This document shows, piece by piece, positions 37,401-52,400 of a stretch of DNA of 64,000 bases. Positions within the stretch are counted from its first letter, which is position 1, and each line of letters starts with the position of its first letter. The notes under the pieces were generated by a model. That model was not told where the DNA came from and did not search any database. It worked only from the letters and a program-made list of their open reading frames with translations. Source of the DNA: Epiperipatus broadwayi (lineage: Eukaryota; Onychophora; Udeonychophora; Euonychophora; Peripatidae); the NCBI GenBank assembly GCA_028023455.1, contig JAQFVV010000143.1, positions 350,001 through 414,000 of the forward strand, given 5' to 3'. A program made the translations under genes and the position numbers.

Positions 37401-40400
37401 ACTGTTAGTGTATGTACATACTACTTAAAATATGAATGGCGTATAATGTACAGGTGTGATTAATTAAGAAGCTACAACTATTTAAATATTCTTTCAAACT
37501 TAATAGTATCACATGCTATTTCACAGTTTTATAAATGGATGTATTTTTAAATTTTTTTTTTTTTAAAAATCAATCTTTTTTTTTTTAATTATTTACTCTA
37601 TGTCAAAATGTTATATATAAGTCGAGCAGTGAAATTTGCTATCATGGCCGCTTGAATGGCATCATAGATTTACATACGAAAGTACGCTATAATTAGACAA
37701 GTTTGATAAAATTATTGCGTAGAAATCCTCATAATGTAATTTTTACGAAAAAATTATTATTGAAACTAACATATATGCTGATCAAAAAAATAGCTCGTGA
37801 TTGTGTAAATGTATATCGTGAATTATCTGCATTTTTTGGTATGATGTGTGCTTGGGTCCAGTATTTGAATTAAGTGATATGAGACAAAGATAAACATATT
37901 TTGCAAATATTATGATCCGATTTAGATTTTTCTATAATGTGATGTCTGCATGTTAATAATAATAAAAATACGCAAATGCTAAAAGTAAAGATTTTGACAG
38001 TTTATAAACTTTAGGCCGATAATACACTACTGCAATCTAAATTTCAAAGCTGCATATTAAATGCAAAGAGAGGTGGCAGTTGATGAAGCTATTACTAAAT
38101 TTATGGTCATAGTAGCATAGAGTAATATGAGCCCTCAAAACCTATAAAGATAGGATAAATAATTCTACATCGCACTGACTCTAAACTATTAACTTATGTA
38201 CCTCAAATTTAACTCTATAATGAATTTAGTATTTCATTCACTTTTTATTTGATTTTATTATTTTATTTTGTATATAGTGACTATTTTAGTAGTAATTTTT
38301 AATAAATTACAAACTGTATTGAAGTTCTTTATTATAATATTCAAATTATACTAATTATTGATCAATATTAACTACTTGTTATAAGAGATGACATATTCAT
38401 TGCAAACCCCTGTATGGAAATACATTTTGAAGGGCTACTAGGAAAAATGAAAGGTACTAATGCCTTTACTCTATGAAGTTTTCAAGTGATGAATTACCTT
38501 GGGTAAGTGTTTTTGGTTGTTTTCTATTCTCTCTTGTCAATCGGTTGATGCTAATCAAAAACACATACATATTAAGATTCTGGGCTGTGCCTGTGATTCT
38601 ATATAAATATCGGCTTTTTTAGTTTTGTAATAGGGAATTAGATTAATTAATAGTAAATAATATTACTATTTAAAAAACAAAATTTAGAAATTCACATTAA
38701 ATTTAAAAATGATACCCGAATAATTGATGTTTTTTGGACAGCAATTAATCATAAAATGGGTTGTTTTTGTTTGTGTGTGTATCTATAAAAAGTTATGATA
38801 TGCTTTTAATAGAAAATAATACGCAATTATACATTTTTCAATTTACACAAAATTTCTACATTCACGCTAAATTTAAAAATGATACCAGAGTAATTGCTTT
38901 TTTTTTTTTTGATAGTAATTAATCAGAAAGTGGATTGTTTTTGTTAGTGTGTAGATATCCAAAGTAATATTATTTAAATACTAAATTTAAAAATGATACC
39001 TGAATAACTTTTTTTTTGGTATTGGCAATAATTAATCAGAAAGTGGGTTTCATTTTCTTTGTATGTATATATATAAAAAGTTAGGGTCTTTTTTAATAGA
39101 AAATAATACTCAATTCTACATTATTCAATTTACCCACAACATTTAAAAATTCACACTAAATTTTCAAATGATACCCAATTAATTTGCTTTTTTTTTTGGA
39201 CAGTAATGAATCAAAAAGTGGGTTCTTTTTGTTAGTGTGTATATATAAAAAATACCGTTATTTAAATACTAAATTTAAAAATGATACCCGATTAATTTGC
39301 GTTTTTTTGGACAGTAATTAATCAGAAGGTGGGTTCTTTTTGTCATTGTGTATATATAAAAAGTACTGTAATTCAAATACTACATTGAAAAATCAAACCA
39401 GACTAATTTGCTTTTCTTTTTTTGGACAGTAATTAAACAGAAACTGGGTTGTTTTTGTTAGTGTGTAGATATAAAAACTAATCTTATTTAAATAGTAAAT
39501 ATAAAAATAATACCAGACTAATTTTTTTTTTTTTGGACAGTAATTAATAATCAGACACTGGGTTGTTTTTGTTTGTGCATATATATAAAATGTAACTTGT
39601 CCCGAACGAATTCTCACGAAAACATTACTTTTCGCGTGATCATTGAAATACTGCTCTGCCACACCCTTAAAAGCAATTTTTGAGGGTTACACATTCATAA
39701 TGGAACCTTCATGACATTGTTAATAAAGTTACAACGTAACAGTAGGTTAGAGCACTTGAAAAAAAAAACCTTTGTAATGAAATTTTAAATAATTACGAGA
39801 GGCTAAAATCCACACACTCTCACACGAGGCATTTGTTTGTGCTTTTAGCATAGAAAAAAGCCAGACCGTCTAGTCGGCGGGATTCTTTCTGTGTTTTATC
39901 ATAGAAAGAAGCCTCTTAGGTTGGCTGAGGCTGCCGCGAGGACTTTTTCTGAGTTTTATCGTAGAAAGAAGCCTCTTAGATTGGGTGTAGGCTGCTGAAA
40001 TGGTATATTTCTAGGAATTGACCTAGAAATAGAACCATCATGCAAGTGACACGATAGAATAGAAAACAACTATGTTTTTATATACCATTTTTTTAGAAAT
40101 TTTATGATGAATCCAACTAACCTACTAACAAAAATATAATTTTAAGTTATATGCATGATACTTTTACATTTATGAAATAATATGAAAATAATTATTAGAA
40201 ATATTAACTTTTATTCTTTTTTTTATTACTTTGAATATCAATAACTATATTTTTTCAGCTTAATTACAATCTTTGTTGTTTTATGTTTCAAATAATATAT
40301 AGTATGTTATTTGTGTGTGATATAAACTTCAAGTTATGATAAAATTTGTGGTTTAACATAATTTTTTAAATATTCAATTTGGCTACTTTGCAAGCAAAAA

Positions 40401-43400
40401 GGATAAGCCAGGAATTATAAAAAAAAAAAGGTTATTTCATGTCAATGTTAATGAAGGCCTTTAGATTACAATTATCTATTTAATTGACTCATTAAACCTT
40501 ATTGGGTAACACACACTTAAATATTTTATTAAACTATGCACTAGGGAGATCTTGTGCCCTCAAAATGGGAAGAGAATTATATAAGTTCATAATATTCATG
40601 TACAAAGCAAATGGCCAATACTGTAAATGGTTATGTGTTTTAAATAATACCATGAAATGAAATCAAATAAAAAAAGAAATCGCTTGAGCATAAAATGTTT
40701 TGATGATATTAGTAAATTTTTTTTTTTAAGTTTATAATTTATATTTGATATATTTCATTTAAATAATAAATATAATTTGAGTGAATTAATAATCTATATT
40801 AGATATGACTACATTTAAGAGAGATGAATATGCAATAAGTATCAAAACAATGATATCGTAAGTATTGATGTAGTAAGATATAATGTAAATGTGCTTGATA
40901 ATACGTTAAGGATTTGTATTTAAAAAAATAGTAATGATTTAAAACTTTTTTTTTTTTAACATGATATTTAATGAAGGTATTTGTAAGACAAGAATTATTA
41001 ATTTTAATTTCTTTAATTTTATTTTTATTTAAAAATTCTAATAATTTGTATTGGATAAAATTAATAGTCAAAGTAAAAATTGATAAAATGTTATAAATAA
41101 ATTATTTTTTAAACTAAAGTTATTGTCTGGTATCATTATTTTTTCTCTTGAGTCTTATTATCATATCATCAATTTTGAAACAATAGCATACAATCTTATT
41201 TAAATAAATATTTTATAATATCCTACTTCTGATTAGAATCTATTTATTTGATTTTAATGGTTTATGATCATATACATTAAAAGCATATAATAATGTAATT
41301 ATAGATTAGACAACTTTCATATTTCTCCATTCTTTTTTATTTCATAAATAATTTCATATAAATAAAGATACAATAAAAGACAAATAACCCCCAAAATAGA
41401 ATAAAAATATGTAATTATGCTTAAAGAATAATATATGGAAAGCAAAATTATAAATGTACATTTTTAAAAGAAGAAGAATAGTCTAATGGATCCACATATA
41501 AATATATATATATATATTACTGTCCTTAAAATTATATTATATAATTTATAAGTTAAAAATAATATTTTAAACTTTAATAAATTTTAAATGGGAATATATT
41601 AATAAAATTATTATTTTCATTTCTTTGTATTTGTTTGTTAATATGTGATGGAGTTGAATGTTATGAATATTATTTCAGGAAGAAATGATAATAGTATGAT
41701 TAGATTATTTGATGAAATCCCAAGAAAAGAATTATTCAATATGATTGTTATTATTATTATAGAAAGTTCAATATTAAGGATAATCAAGTTAATTGTAATT
41801 CTATGAGTTTTTATTTAATCTTATGAATAATTAATGAACATAATATAATTTAAAATATTAATGTTGTAATACGATTGGATTATTGTTGTAATATTATTAC
41901 AGGTAGTAGAGTCTTAATAAAACCCCTCTTATTATTTCACTATCTGGGTTAGAATTAGTCTAATTATAAATAAATAGTAAACCCTGGGAATTTATGAAAG
42001 TATTTTGCATTAAAATATAAATTTGATTTTAAAGTTATTAAAAGAATAAGATATTATTTAGGAGTATTATTGATTATTAAGTAAGTTAAACATTACTCCA
42101 AGATAATAGAAGATAAATTATTGTTAGTAAAGTTAATCATTGATTTATCGTAAGGTTTTTGAAATAGTTAATAATATATTATAACGTGATATATTTTGCA
42201 ATATTCAATGCCATTGGAGAAGTACTTTGTATGAATCCAATGTTCAAGCTCATTACTTTTGTAACTAACTCTAGATCTCATGATTGTTTAAATACCATAG
42301 GATTTGAATTATAGTATAAAGTTAGATAAGATTTCATATCATTAAAACAATATTATTGGTAATATCTTATGGGTTAGTAATTAATTATTTGAAGCTGAGT
42401 TAGATCTCTTTGTTGACTATTATTGTCAGTCAATGAATAAATAACTTTTCAGAATATTACAATATATAGCCACTATCAGGAATATAAGTTATCTGCTAAA
42501 AATTTCAGAGCAAAGTAACAGATATTGGAATTCCACCATAAAAGTTATCATATTACAAACCTTGTGATAAAACGAAAAATTTGAATATATATATATTGTA
42601 ACCTCTACTCTTTTAAGACACCTATCTCACTTTGTGTACAAATAAGTGCACAGGCGCCAATTCTATACAAGATAGAATAAATTTATCATTTAGATTACAT
42701 CTCTACTTATTGATAAGACTCTTATGATACTACTACTCTATAGCTTAGCTCAATTGGTGGTTATAGGGTATCGTGGTCATCTAGAATGCAAATGGGAATG
42801 AGAGAAGCATTTATAACCAATAATTATATAATATTGATTTAATTATATTATAAGCATCTACTAAGTTATCAAAATAAAGCAATTTATAAATTAACTCAAA
42901 TCATGATATATTCAGTTCTCTCACCATCCAAGTACATGCCAGACCAATCATGCCACCCATCTAGTATGCTTGGGATCATTACAATAATAATCTACCAGCA
43001 TTTAATTTAGATTGAACAGCTACACTGTTTCTTAAATGATGCACTAATCTCAGGGCTCTGCTCTGTAAACAACAAATCAATCCTAGTACAATATAACCAT
43101 CAAGTAATAAGAGCTATAGTGAAATTGATAATCATTACAATAAATAAAGGATAGACAATGACAAGGATTGGCTACATTTTTACCTCACATCATTATTTAT
43201 TCTAAGCTGGGTAAAATCATAATTTGGCATTACAATGTTAGGATCTATTAAATCTGTATTGTTTAAATACATGGCATATAATGTTATACTGACAAGTGAT
43301 ATAATTCAAGTAAGGTATGATTTATTCTTAGCATTTACAATGTTTGGATCAATTAACCCATTATTATCGGGATAATTGCATAAGCTAGCAGATCAATATT

Positions 43401-46400
43401 CTAGTTATTTTATGTTGAACATATGTGTGTGGAAATGGTCAATCGAACGTACATGATAAAACAATTCAGAGGAATTTTATTTCAACAAAACATTCATTAC
43501 AAGACATATCCTTTCACAAACATCTATGATAATCTTATAATTACCTTCACATTAAAGACAGATTCCATTAAATAACATTAAATTATATAATTTTGTACAC
43601 TTAATATTTGAAGATGCTTCCTCCTATTTATTATCTTAATTGCATTTGTCACTCTATTTGCTCATTTACTAACAATAATCAATAAAAGAAAATTATACAT
43701 TTACATTCCAATGTTAATACATCTATTCTCACTTGTGCTTAATAAGCTAAAACAAACAGTACCAAAGAATCAACTGATGCTATACAATTATTTTTGAATA
43801 TCTGTAGGCTAATATTTGCTATGTAAATATAAGTGAAAGTTTTATTACTTTTGGCATTAGATAAAGTGAAATTTCCTAATTTAATACTATATTCATACCA
43901 GAGAATGAGTTAATAATAATAACAATGAATGAAATAGTGATAATATGGGTGATATGATTTGACAAAATATGTATACCTAATAATTCTAGTGATGGTTTCT
44001 TTCTATATTAAAATTTTATCATATTTCCGAATGTGTGCGCATTTATAAAATCCCAAAAACGAAGCATTTATTAATTATATTTCTACCAGTCTACATGCGG
44101 AACGGATGGTGCAATAAGCTAATCATTAAATCAATGATCTATTTAAAGCATGTCATAGAAAACCATAAAACATTTATCTGATATAACCAACATATATTAC
44201 CTGATGATAATTACACCGGAATGAAAAAGGAGAGAGAAATAACAATAAATTAATATTTACATATACGCGCGTGAGGATTTAACCAAAACTCCAAATTCAA
44301 ACTTAATTAAGGAGAGTACTACTCAATCCACATAGCAAAAAAAATCATCCCTTCGATCGCTTCTTCATCCAAATGTGCTCAACGCATTTCATATATAAAC
44401 AAACCTATAAGCAGACAAACTCTTAATTCTTCAGCTTCCTTTAACATACGGCACCAACCGAAACCGATAGAAAAGCAAAATACGACTTTGGTAGAAGAGT
44501 TTACAACAGTGCACACACACGTGAATATACGATCATATATAAAACGATTCCCAAATCATATGAAACGATAAAATGTCATATTAACAATAATTAATTTTAA
44601 ATGAATCTATTATTTATGAGAATTATGAATATTGAATTTCAACGTAAAGTCAATACTGTCAAGTAAGTTTAACTATTTTGCATACTGGCATAAATATCTC
44701 TATGTGTCTATCTAGTATTATTAACCAATGTACAATATTAAAGTATTCAATTTGAACTAATAATATGAGCACGAGAATATCCTTTTTTTTTTTTTTTAAC
44801 ATAATACCAAAAAAAAAATATTACCGATTTGGTATAATTTACATTAAGATCTCAGAGACATTCTAGAGGAGATTAGGCATATAAATAAATAATAAATTAA
44901 ATTAAGCATAAAAAAAAAATCTACCTATCTATTATAGGCAATAGGAAGGAATACATATCAACATTTAATCATTAAAATAAAAGTTTTTTTTTTTTAGTTC
45001 AGACTTGAAAGTTTAAACAGGAATATATGCGCAGCTCACAATGACAATGACGACTAACAACATTAAAAACATACAAACATTGCTCCTGCTGGCTAAAGTA
45101 AAATTTGACAAAAACTGCAATAATTTCCAATGTTCTTAGAATTTCTAAAGGATATTATAAACAGCCTTTGCATGTATTGGAATCACTTTATTGGTCATAA
45201 GAAACAAAATCTCCGATTCGGTAAGATTATCCAAATAACAGTTTATGACTTGATTCTGTTTTAGGTTGCTAGCATTCAGTAAAAGTTTCACAACATTTAA
45301 ATCCAAGGTCATTTGGATTATCCTTGTTTCTATACACTACTTACAGTTAATTATTAAATATTATTAAGTCACGCATTCTATCACTCATTTTCTATAGGTG
45401 CGAATGGTAAGGTAGTTTAATATTTATGACTATTCCAATAATGTAGAGGGTTAGAATAGATAATTTTTCCATTTTTAACTTTATTTTACATAATAAGTAC
45501 AGAAAATTTATCAACCGAGTCAGTAAACTGTTTCACTAAATAGTTCAGCATAATTTTTCTAGTTAATTTCATTGTTAGTAATTTATACAATTCCGACATC
45601 ATTTATTCATTAGAAATACGTTATGGTAAATCATACTTAATAATTTTATATAATATCCATGCATTTTTGAACAAAGTAAATCCAAATTATTAGCTGATAA
45701 AAGCACGAGCTGGGTACCTTTTAAAATTTAGCCTTCCATGTAAACAATCCTATTCTGAGTAGTATGAAAACTTTATCCATAAAGGAATAGTAGAGAATTT
45801 TCACAATTTAGTTCACTTATTTTCTTATTTTTTTAGAAAATTATTCCACTTCCAGAACTATTCCGTCTTTCTTCTCTGTTTTTTTTTCTGTTTTTTCTCT
45901 ACTTAGCCACACCTCTTTTTTTTTTTTTATAATGAGCTTAGCAATATGCAAGAATTTCTTGCTTGTAAAAATTTAGTAATAGAATATTGGAAAAAAAGAA
46001 AATAAAAATATTAAATTTACAAATGCTAACCAATAACAAATAAATAAATAACCTTTACAATTTTAAATGTACAATAGTCAAATATGTTTAAAAATACATA
46101 TATATACAAGCAACAAAGATTACAAATTATAAAATTATTATATAAAAGCCTTTTTCAGCAAATTATGTTTTTTTGCCCTTTTCAATATGTCTCCACGATT
46201 TAAAGCACATACAGCGACATCTATATCAATACATGAGAGAAGATAGATAAACAAATGGATATTTGACATGATCTATTATGTGATTTTTTTTTTTCCCCTC
46301 AATTCTACTACAAAATTACTCTGTTATATATATTGAATGGATATATATCCACATATATTAATTAATTAACTATCCATTCTTTATCCATTAACCACTTATT

Positions 46401-49400
46401 ATTTAACTTAATGGATATTTTGTATATATTCATACAGTTGTTTTTATGTATAATAAAACAACTGTATGAATATATACAAAACATCCATAATGAACTATTG
46501 TCATATTGTAGATGCAGTATCCTATTATTAAAATACCTAAATCCACATAAAGTAGAAAACAGCAATTATATATCATCCACATTATATTTATATTAATAAA
46601 AGTTCAGTTTGATATTATTTTTTTATATCCAGACTATAAATATATCAAGATAAAAGTACATAATTATTTAAATTTATTTATTGTATTTTTAAATGGTTCT
46701 TGAAATAATTAAACAAAATTTATGTAAAAAAAGTATTAAAAATAAAATTTAAAGTGCTGTTTTAATTTATCCTTGCATTTAGAAAAAAACAAAAACAAAT
46801 CCTATATCCTTAATTTACTATTTTAGATTTCAATAAATTATTACTCATTTATTAAACTTATTAAAAAGAGACTATATCTTTTTTTTCTTATCTTTGTTCT
46901 GAAATTCATTGCCTTCCCTTAATTTTAGTGCAAAATGTAAACAATTTTTCAAGACAACTGAAAAAATTTTAAATATTGTGTGTAATCATTTGCAATAATT
47001 AAACTCAGTTGTGATTAAACTGTGTTGTCTTACCACACAGCACAAGATTTAAATCTGGAATAAGAACCTAAAATATTTTTCCAGTAGATGAAAAATTCTC
47101 AAACAAGTTCCAAATTTTGAATCAAATAATCAGATAAGTTTAAATGTTCAAAATTTCTAAGATTCACCTGGAAAATAATGAGTCAATATCAAAAAGGGTA
47201 TACTGTTATTTAAAAAAAAAAAAAAACTTTATTCCAACATCATAAAGATATTCAAAGCAGCAGTGACCAAGGAAGACCCAGAAATCTGAGTGCAAGCATA
47301 TTAATTTTAGAGCAATCGTAGAATAGTGGATTTTAAGAGCTAATAATTCATGGACCACAACTTCATTTGAATTTTCATCTCAAACTCCTAAGTAATAATC
47401 TAATTATTTAAAGTTTTATTTAAAATTAATTTATTAAAACGACATAAGAATTTGTTCTGTAAATTTTCTTATTTCCATTTATTTTATTTTACTTTAAGTA
47501 ACTGCATGCATCTTAATCCATAGTAAATGATTTTCGATTATATTTCATAATCCATTTATATTTTCATAAGAATATGCTTCAATCAAGTTCATCTTATTTT
47601 AAAATAATCCTAAAATTTTTATATAAGTTAACTAAATTTCAAATAGCTAATTAAATGCTAGCCTCTTAGACAATGATGCACAGATTAATTGAAAGATAAA
47701 GAAGAATTCTTATAAAAATTATATACTGATAAAATTATCACAAATATATATTTTTATCATGATTACTTAAAAACAAAAATACCTGAACCACTTCTTCTCC
47801 TTGACCATCCAAAGGAGCTTGTACTAATCTTATATTGAAAACACTATGACTGCGGCTGCTTTCTGTATTGAGTTGTGTATGTGCAACACGTCGCCTCCGC
47901 TGACCTGTTATTTTGTAGAATTATTTTAGCGCATTATAATTACAACATCAGAATAAATAATAAAAATTTGTAAAAGCATTAAGCCATAATGGACATATAA
48001 AATTGAGTAAAGTACTTTTTAAATCTCACATTCCACAAAATTAACCTCAATACAAAAAAAAAAAAATGACAAAAAAAAAGTTCTAACATCAAGATGTAAA
48101 ATTTAATAGTAATAAATTAAAAGTTATGATGTCAAAAGTTTGGGAATCAATACAGAAGAATCCTAAAAACAAAACGATATCAAAAACTAATATATGTGAG
48201 AACAATGGATAAAATTTCACTGTATTTCAAAAATATTTGCAAAAATTAAGATCTTCAGTGCTCCTCTTCTAGACCAAAATTTCCAAGATCTATTTTCTGT
48301 ATTTACAAGTGGTTGATATCTATTTAAAATTGCACCATAACTATAACTTAGTTCACAAATGATGCTGTTTGGACACAGATATATTTAAGTTCTTTTGTAT
48401 TTTTTTATCTAACCAAAATATAACTGATAAGTTAATTCGTGAATTGTGCAAAAATTTATTAATATTCACCTCTAGTTCAGAGAGCCATATTATTTCCAAT
48501 AATTTTGAGCCATAGATTATATTCCTGCCAACACATAAATTAAAGAGTTAAAAAAAAAAAAAGAATTCACTTTTTTAATGGTATTTATAGAGTATTATTT
48601 GACCAAGAAAGAACCCCTTTCACCCCACCCCCATCAACTTTCCAAATCTAACGTTAGAACATAAGCATTATTAAAATGAGCACAAATACTTTCACACAAA
48701 CTTAATTTTTTAATACCATTAATCTTTCATTGATACATTAAAAAATTCCAAGAATAAAAAATACCACATTAGACCTCACAGCAAAACCAACACAATGCCA
48801 ATTCCTTTCACTTGATAAACTGCTTTTTCAAAAAAAAAATTTCACTATTTGTCTAACAATTATACTTATTTATGCAAGATTTTTGATAAAGATCAGCTAA
48901 AAACCTAGATGATTCCATATCCAAAAGCAATGCCATATGTTTATATTTTTAACAGTCCATCCACATCAAGCAATATTCACAAGTTCAACATCTATTATTT
49001 TTTTTAAAAATTATTTACTATTATTATAACACTACTTTTGTATTTTGTGTCCATTATTATTACTAACATTACAATTATATCTACCAATTAAATGAAATCC
49101 CCACTAGATTCAATGATGTAGCTAGATTTTGTGAATCAGACCATTTTTAGCCAAGTTCTCAAAGTCCTTGTACATTTGTGAGATAGATGGATTCATAAAT
49201 AGAATTGATTCAAGCAGATAATTTTTTTGTGTGCAACTCTTATCTTGAATGCAATGCCAATCATCTAATCATTAATTATACTGCCATGTCCCATCTGTAA
49301 ATATCAACCATCCTAGTTGTTTTCTCAATGCCAAAAATTTTACATATCTAAAGGCACATGCATACATTAAAAAGAAACTTAAAATATTCAAATTGCTGTG

Positions 49401-52400
49401 AATATAATTAAAGGATTTTATATACTTATTTGAGAATATAGGGTTTGTTTGTTTTTTGACAGTTTAACAATATATTAGTAAAGTTTAAAAAAAGCTGTAT
49501 ATTCCAATCAGGAAATAGAATCACTAGTAACTTAATTGAGTCCTTCAATTCTGCCACTGTGACTATAGATGCGATAGTCATTAACTACATGATTTATGAT
49601 TCATGTTTGTCCACATTTACACAGATCAATGATTATTAAATTTCATTTCTGAAGGAGATGAGCCCAAGGTCCATAGATTGTCCTAAATCTGTTGATGAGA
49701 TTCCAGTGGCATCTTGGAAAATCAAATTCAACCGATTTTAGTATTGAATTTGGAAGAAGAAATTGCTTGAAACTTCATAAAAAGTGCACTTTTTCCTGCT
49801 AAAATTCTTCTGTTGTAGATTCTTGAACATCTAAAAATGATATCACAATATGATAAAAAGTCTTAGGTGGCAAAACTGTAACTTCGATTATTATTATTTA
49901 ACAGCTTTTTATACATTTTGTACGAGGCAAATGTGATTATTTCAAACAATCTCAGTGTCACAAAATTGACAGATAACATGAAGACTAGAACCTATACCAA
50001 TTTCAATAAATAAAGATAATAAAATAAAATGAAAAAGAAGAGTCCAGAGAAAGAAAAAAAAACCCACTTTGTAAACAGACACTGTTTATCTAGTCTATAA
50101 TGAACAATCAACTTATAAAGTAATAGGAGAAAATTTTATTTGAAATTGTTTATTAACATTTTATAATCAATTTTTCTATGTACAGAAAATTATTCCATTT
50201 ACTGTCAATGCCAACTGTGGCTAAATATTAACAGTCAAAACATAAGTAATAATAATAATTCTGTCATCTTTCACTAATTTATTCAAGCATTTCAAATTTA
50301 AAGCTATATCATAAAATATTGTAGACTCTTAATATATAGTTGCTTTAATAATTTATTTTATTATAGTAATTTTACAATTTGAGAATAAATACATTAATTT
50401 AATTCATTATGAAAATACAATGAAACTTAAATCATACAGGCCACAAGTGGACATGGATAAAAAAAAACGGGACCAAGTAAGTCTATTCACAGAAAATCAA
50501 AGAGAGGCCATTACAAAATTTAATACTCATCCAGATTGTGAATTAATAACACTGAATTGTATTTAAAAAAACTTGTCACAAAGCTTAATTAAATAGGATT
50601 CATATATGATAAAATTTTAAGTATCCATGGAATGACTAATAAGAAATTCAATTTCTTAATACAACTAAAGTTTTATTTCTGTAATTATTTGGAAATGCCA
50701 AATTCTGCAGATTTAAGAAATAAAATCATAATCATGCTATTTAAGACTTATCACCATTGGCAAACAAGTGTTCTTTACAATATTCTTATATACTGTAAGG
50801 GATATAGGTATGTTAATTACCTACTATCATTGAAGCATTTCAGTTTGTGATGCAGCGAGAATATTTGTCTTGTATGTTGATTCCATTTAACAGATATCAT
50901 TTGAAATTTAAACAAAAAATAAAACCATTACTGTTTTTATGTAGCAGTTACTAAACAAGTTTCCATAAGTGAAAAAGTTGGATGTATAAAATTATTTAAA
51001 AAAAGATTAATGATAAAGATCTATAACTATATTGCTAAAACATTAGTAAAATGGAAATAAATGGAAAATGAAGATTCAGTATTAATAAGATGTTTATTCT
51101 CATGGTAGTAATCAAGGATGCGATAATAAAATTTTCAGTTGATTTTATTCAAATAAATTACTTCATTTTATTTACTACTATAGAGAATAGCTTTCATTGT
51201 TTATTTTGTAATAGCACAATATATCAACATTTTGAAATATAAAGCAAAATAAAAAGGAAACTTTCAAATAAATTGAATGTTTCAATCATTGTAATTAAAA
51301 GTCATTATCTATTTTATTTTTATATACACAAAATACTCATATATATTTTAAACATTATTATGCAAATAATTTTGTACAATAAATTACAATTGTACAAATT
51401 GCACTTTTCTTGGCATACACACAATTTAGTATCATTCATTCACTATCATAGATTAGAGCAATTTTAATATAACTCCATAAAAGGTTATTTGTAATTATAC
51501 AATTCAAATTTTATTATTATTTTTTTTTTTTAAACTGTACATTAATCTTTTAAAATTGATCCTTTATATTATAATATAGATTCTTACACAAGTATTGTAA
51601 AATTTATCCTTTATATTATAATGTACATTCTTACACAATACTTATATCGTAAGAAGATCGTTATCCTCTTCATGATACTATTTAAAAATTTCTCTTTATT
51701 TTATTTACAACAATGACAATATTTTATTTGTATCATCTTGATACAATATGTATAGGAACATCTATACATCAAAAAATACTTTTTGATCTGAATAAGCTGA
51801 TTAATAAATATATATTACAGTTTAGATTATAATGGCTATTCAATTAACACTACTTCAAGATAAAAAATTCATTTATAAATATTAAATGCAAAAAAAATGG
51901 CAAAACTTACCTTTGCAAAAAACATCAAAAGCTTCTTCAGTGCTTTTAACTTCAATCTCTGATACTCCAATTACATAAACATTATGGGTGCCATCCTCTC
52001 GGAGGTTTTTGGATTGAGGCATTCTGATCAAAACAAATACAAGTGTTAAAAGATAAAACATTAATAATAATAACAAAAATATAATGTATTACCTAATCTT
52101 ATTTGGATCTGTAGAGATATCTTCCAACAAGTCATATACATAATTGTTATATATTTCAATATATGACACAAACACTGCATAACTATTATCTTCATCCAAA
52201 TCTTCAATTTTAGTGGGATCATAAACTCTACGCAAATCGCATAATTCTCCATCTTTATTTCTAAAATATTTATAAAATATTATGCAATCGAAAATAATAT
52301 CATTGGGGAGGGGGGGGTCGACATGTTTATTTTGTCTGAAAAATAAGCTAATTCAAAAAGACAATATTACAAACTTGGCATAAAACCAACAAATCATTTG

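Noticed and set aside
38690-39595. CRISPR-like array
   Set aside because: Units are contiguous diverged tandem copies without unique spacers, in a eukaryotic intron.
42744-42812. tRNA-like sequence with TAGCTCAATTGG A box
   Set aside because: No recognisable B box or T arm and no acceptor pairing; probably coincidence.
41700-43800. Possible mitochondrial insertion, suggested by AT richness and hydrophobic short frames near 43600
   Set aside because: I could not match any mitochondrial gene motif in either strand, and the frames are too short.
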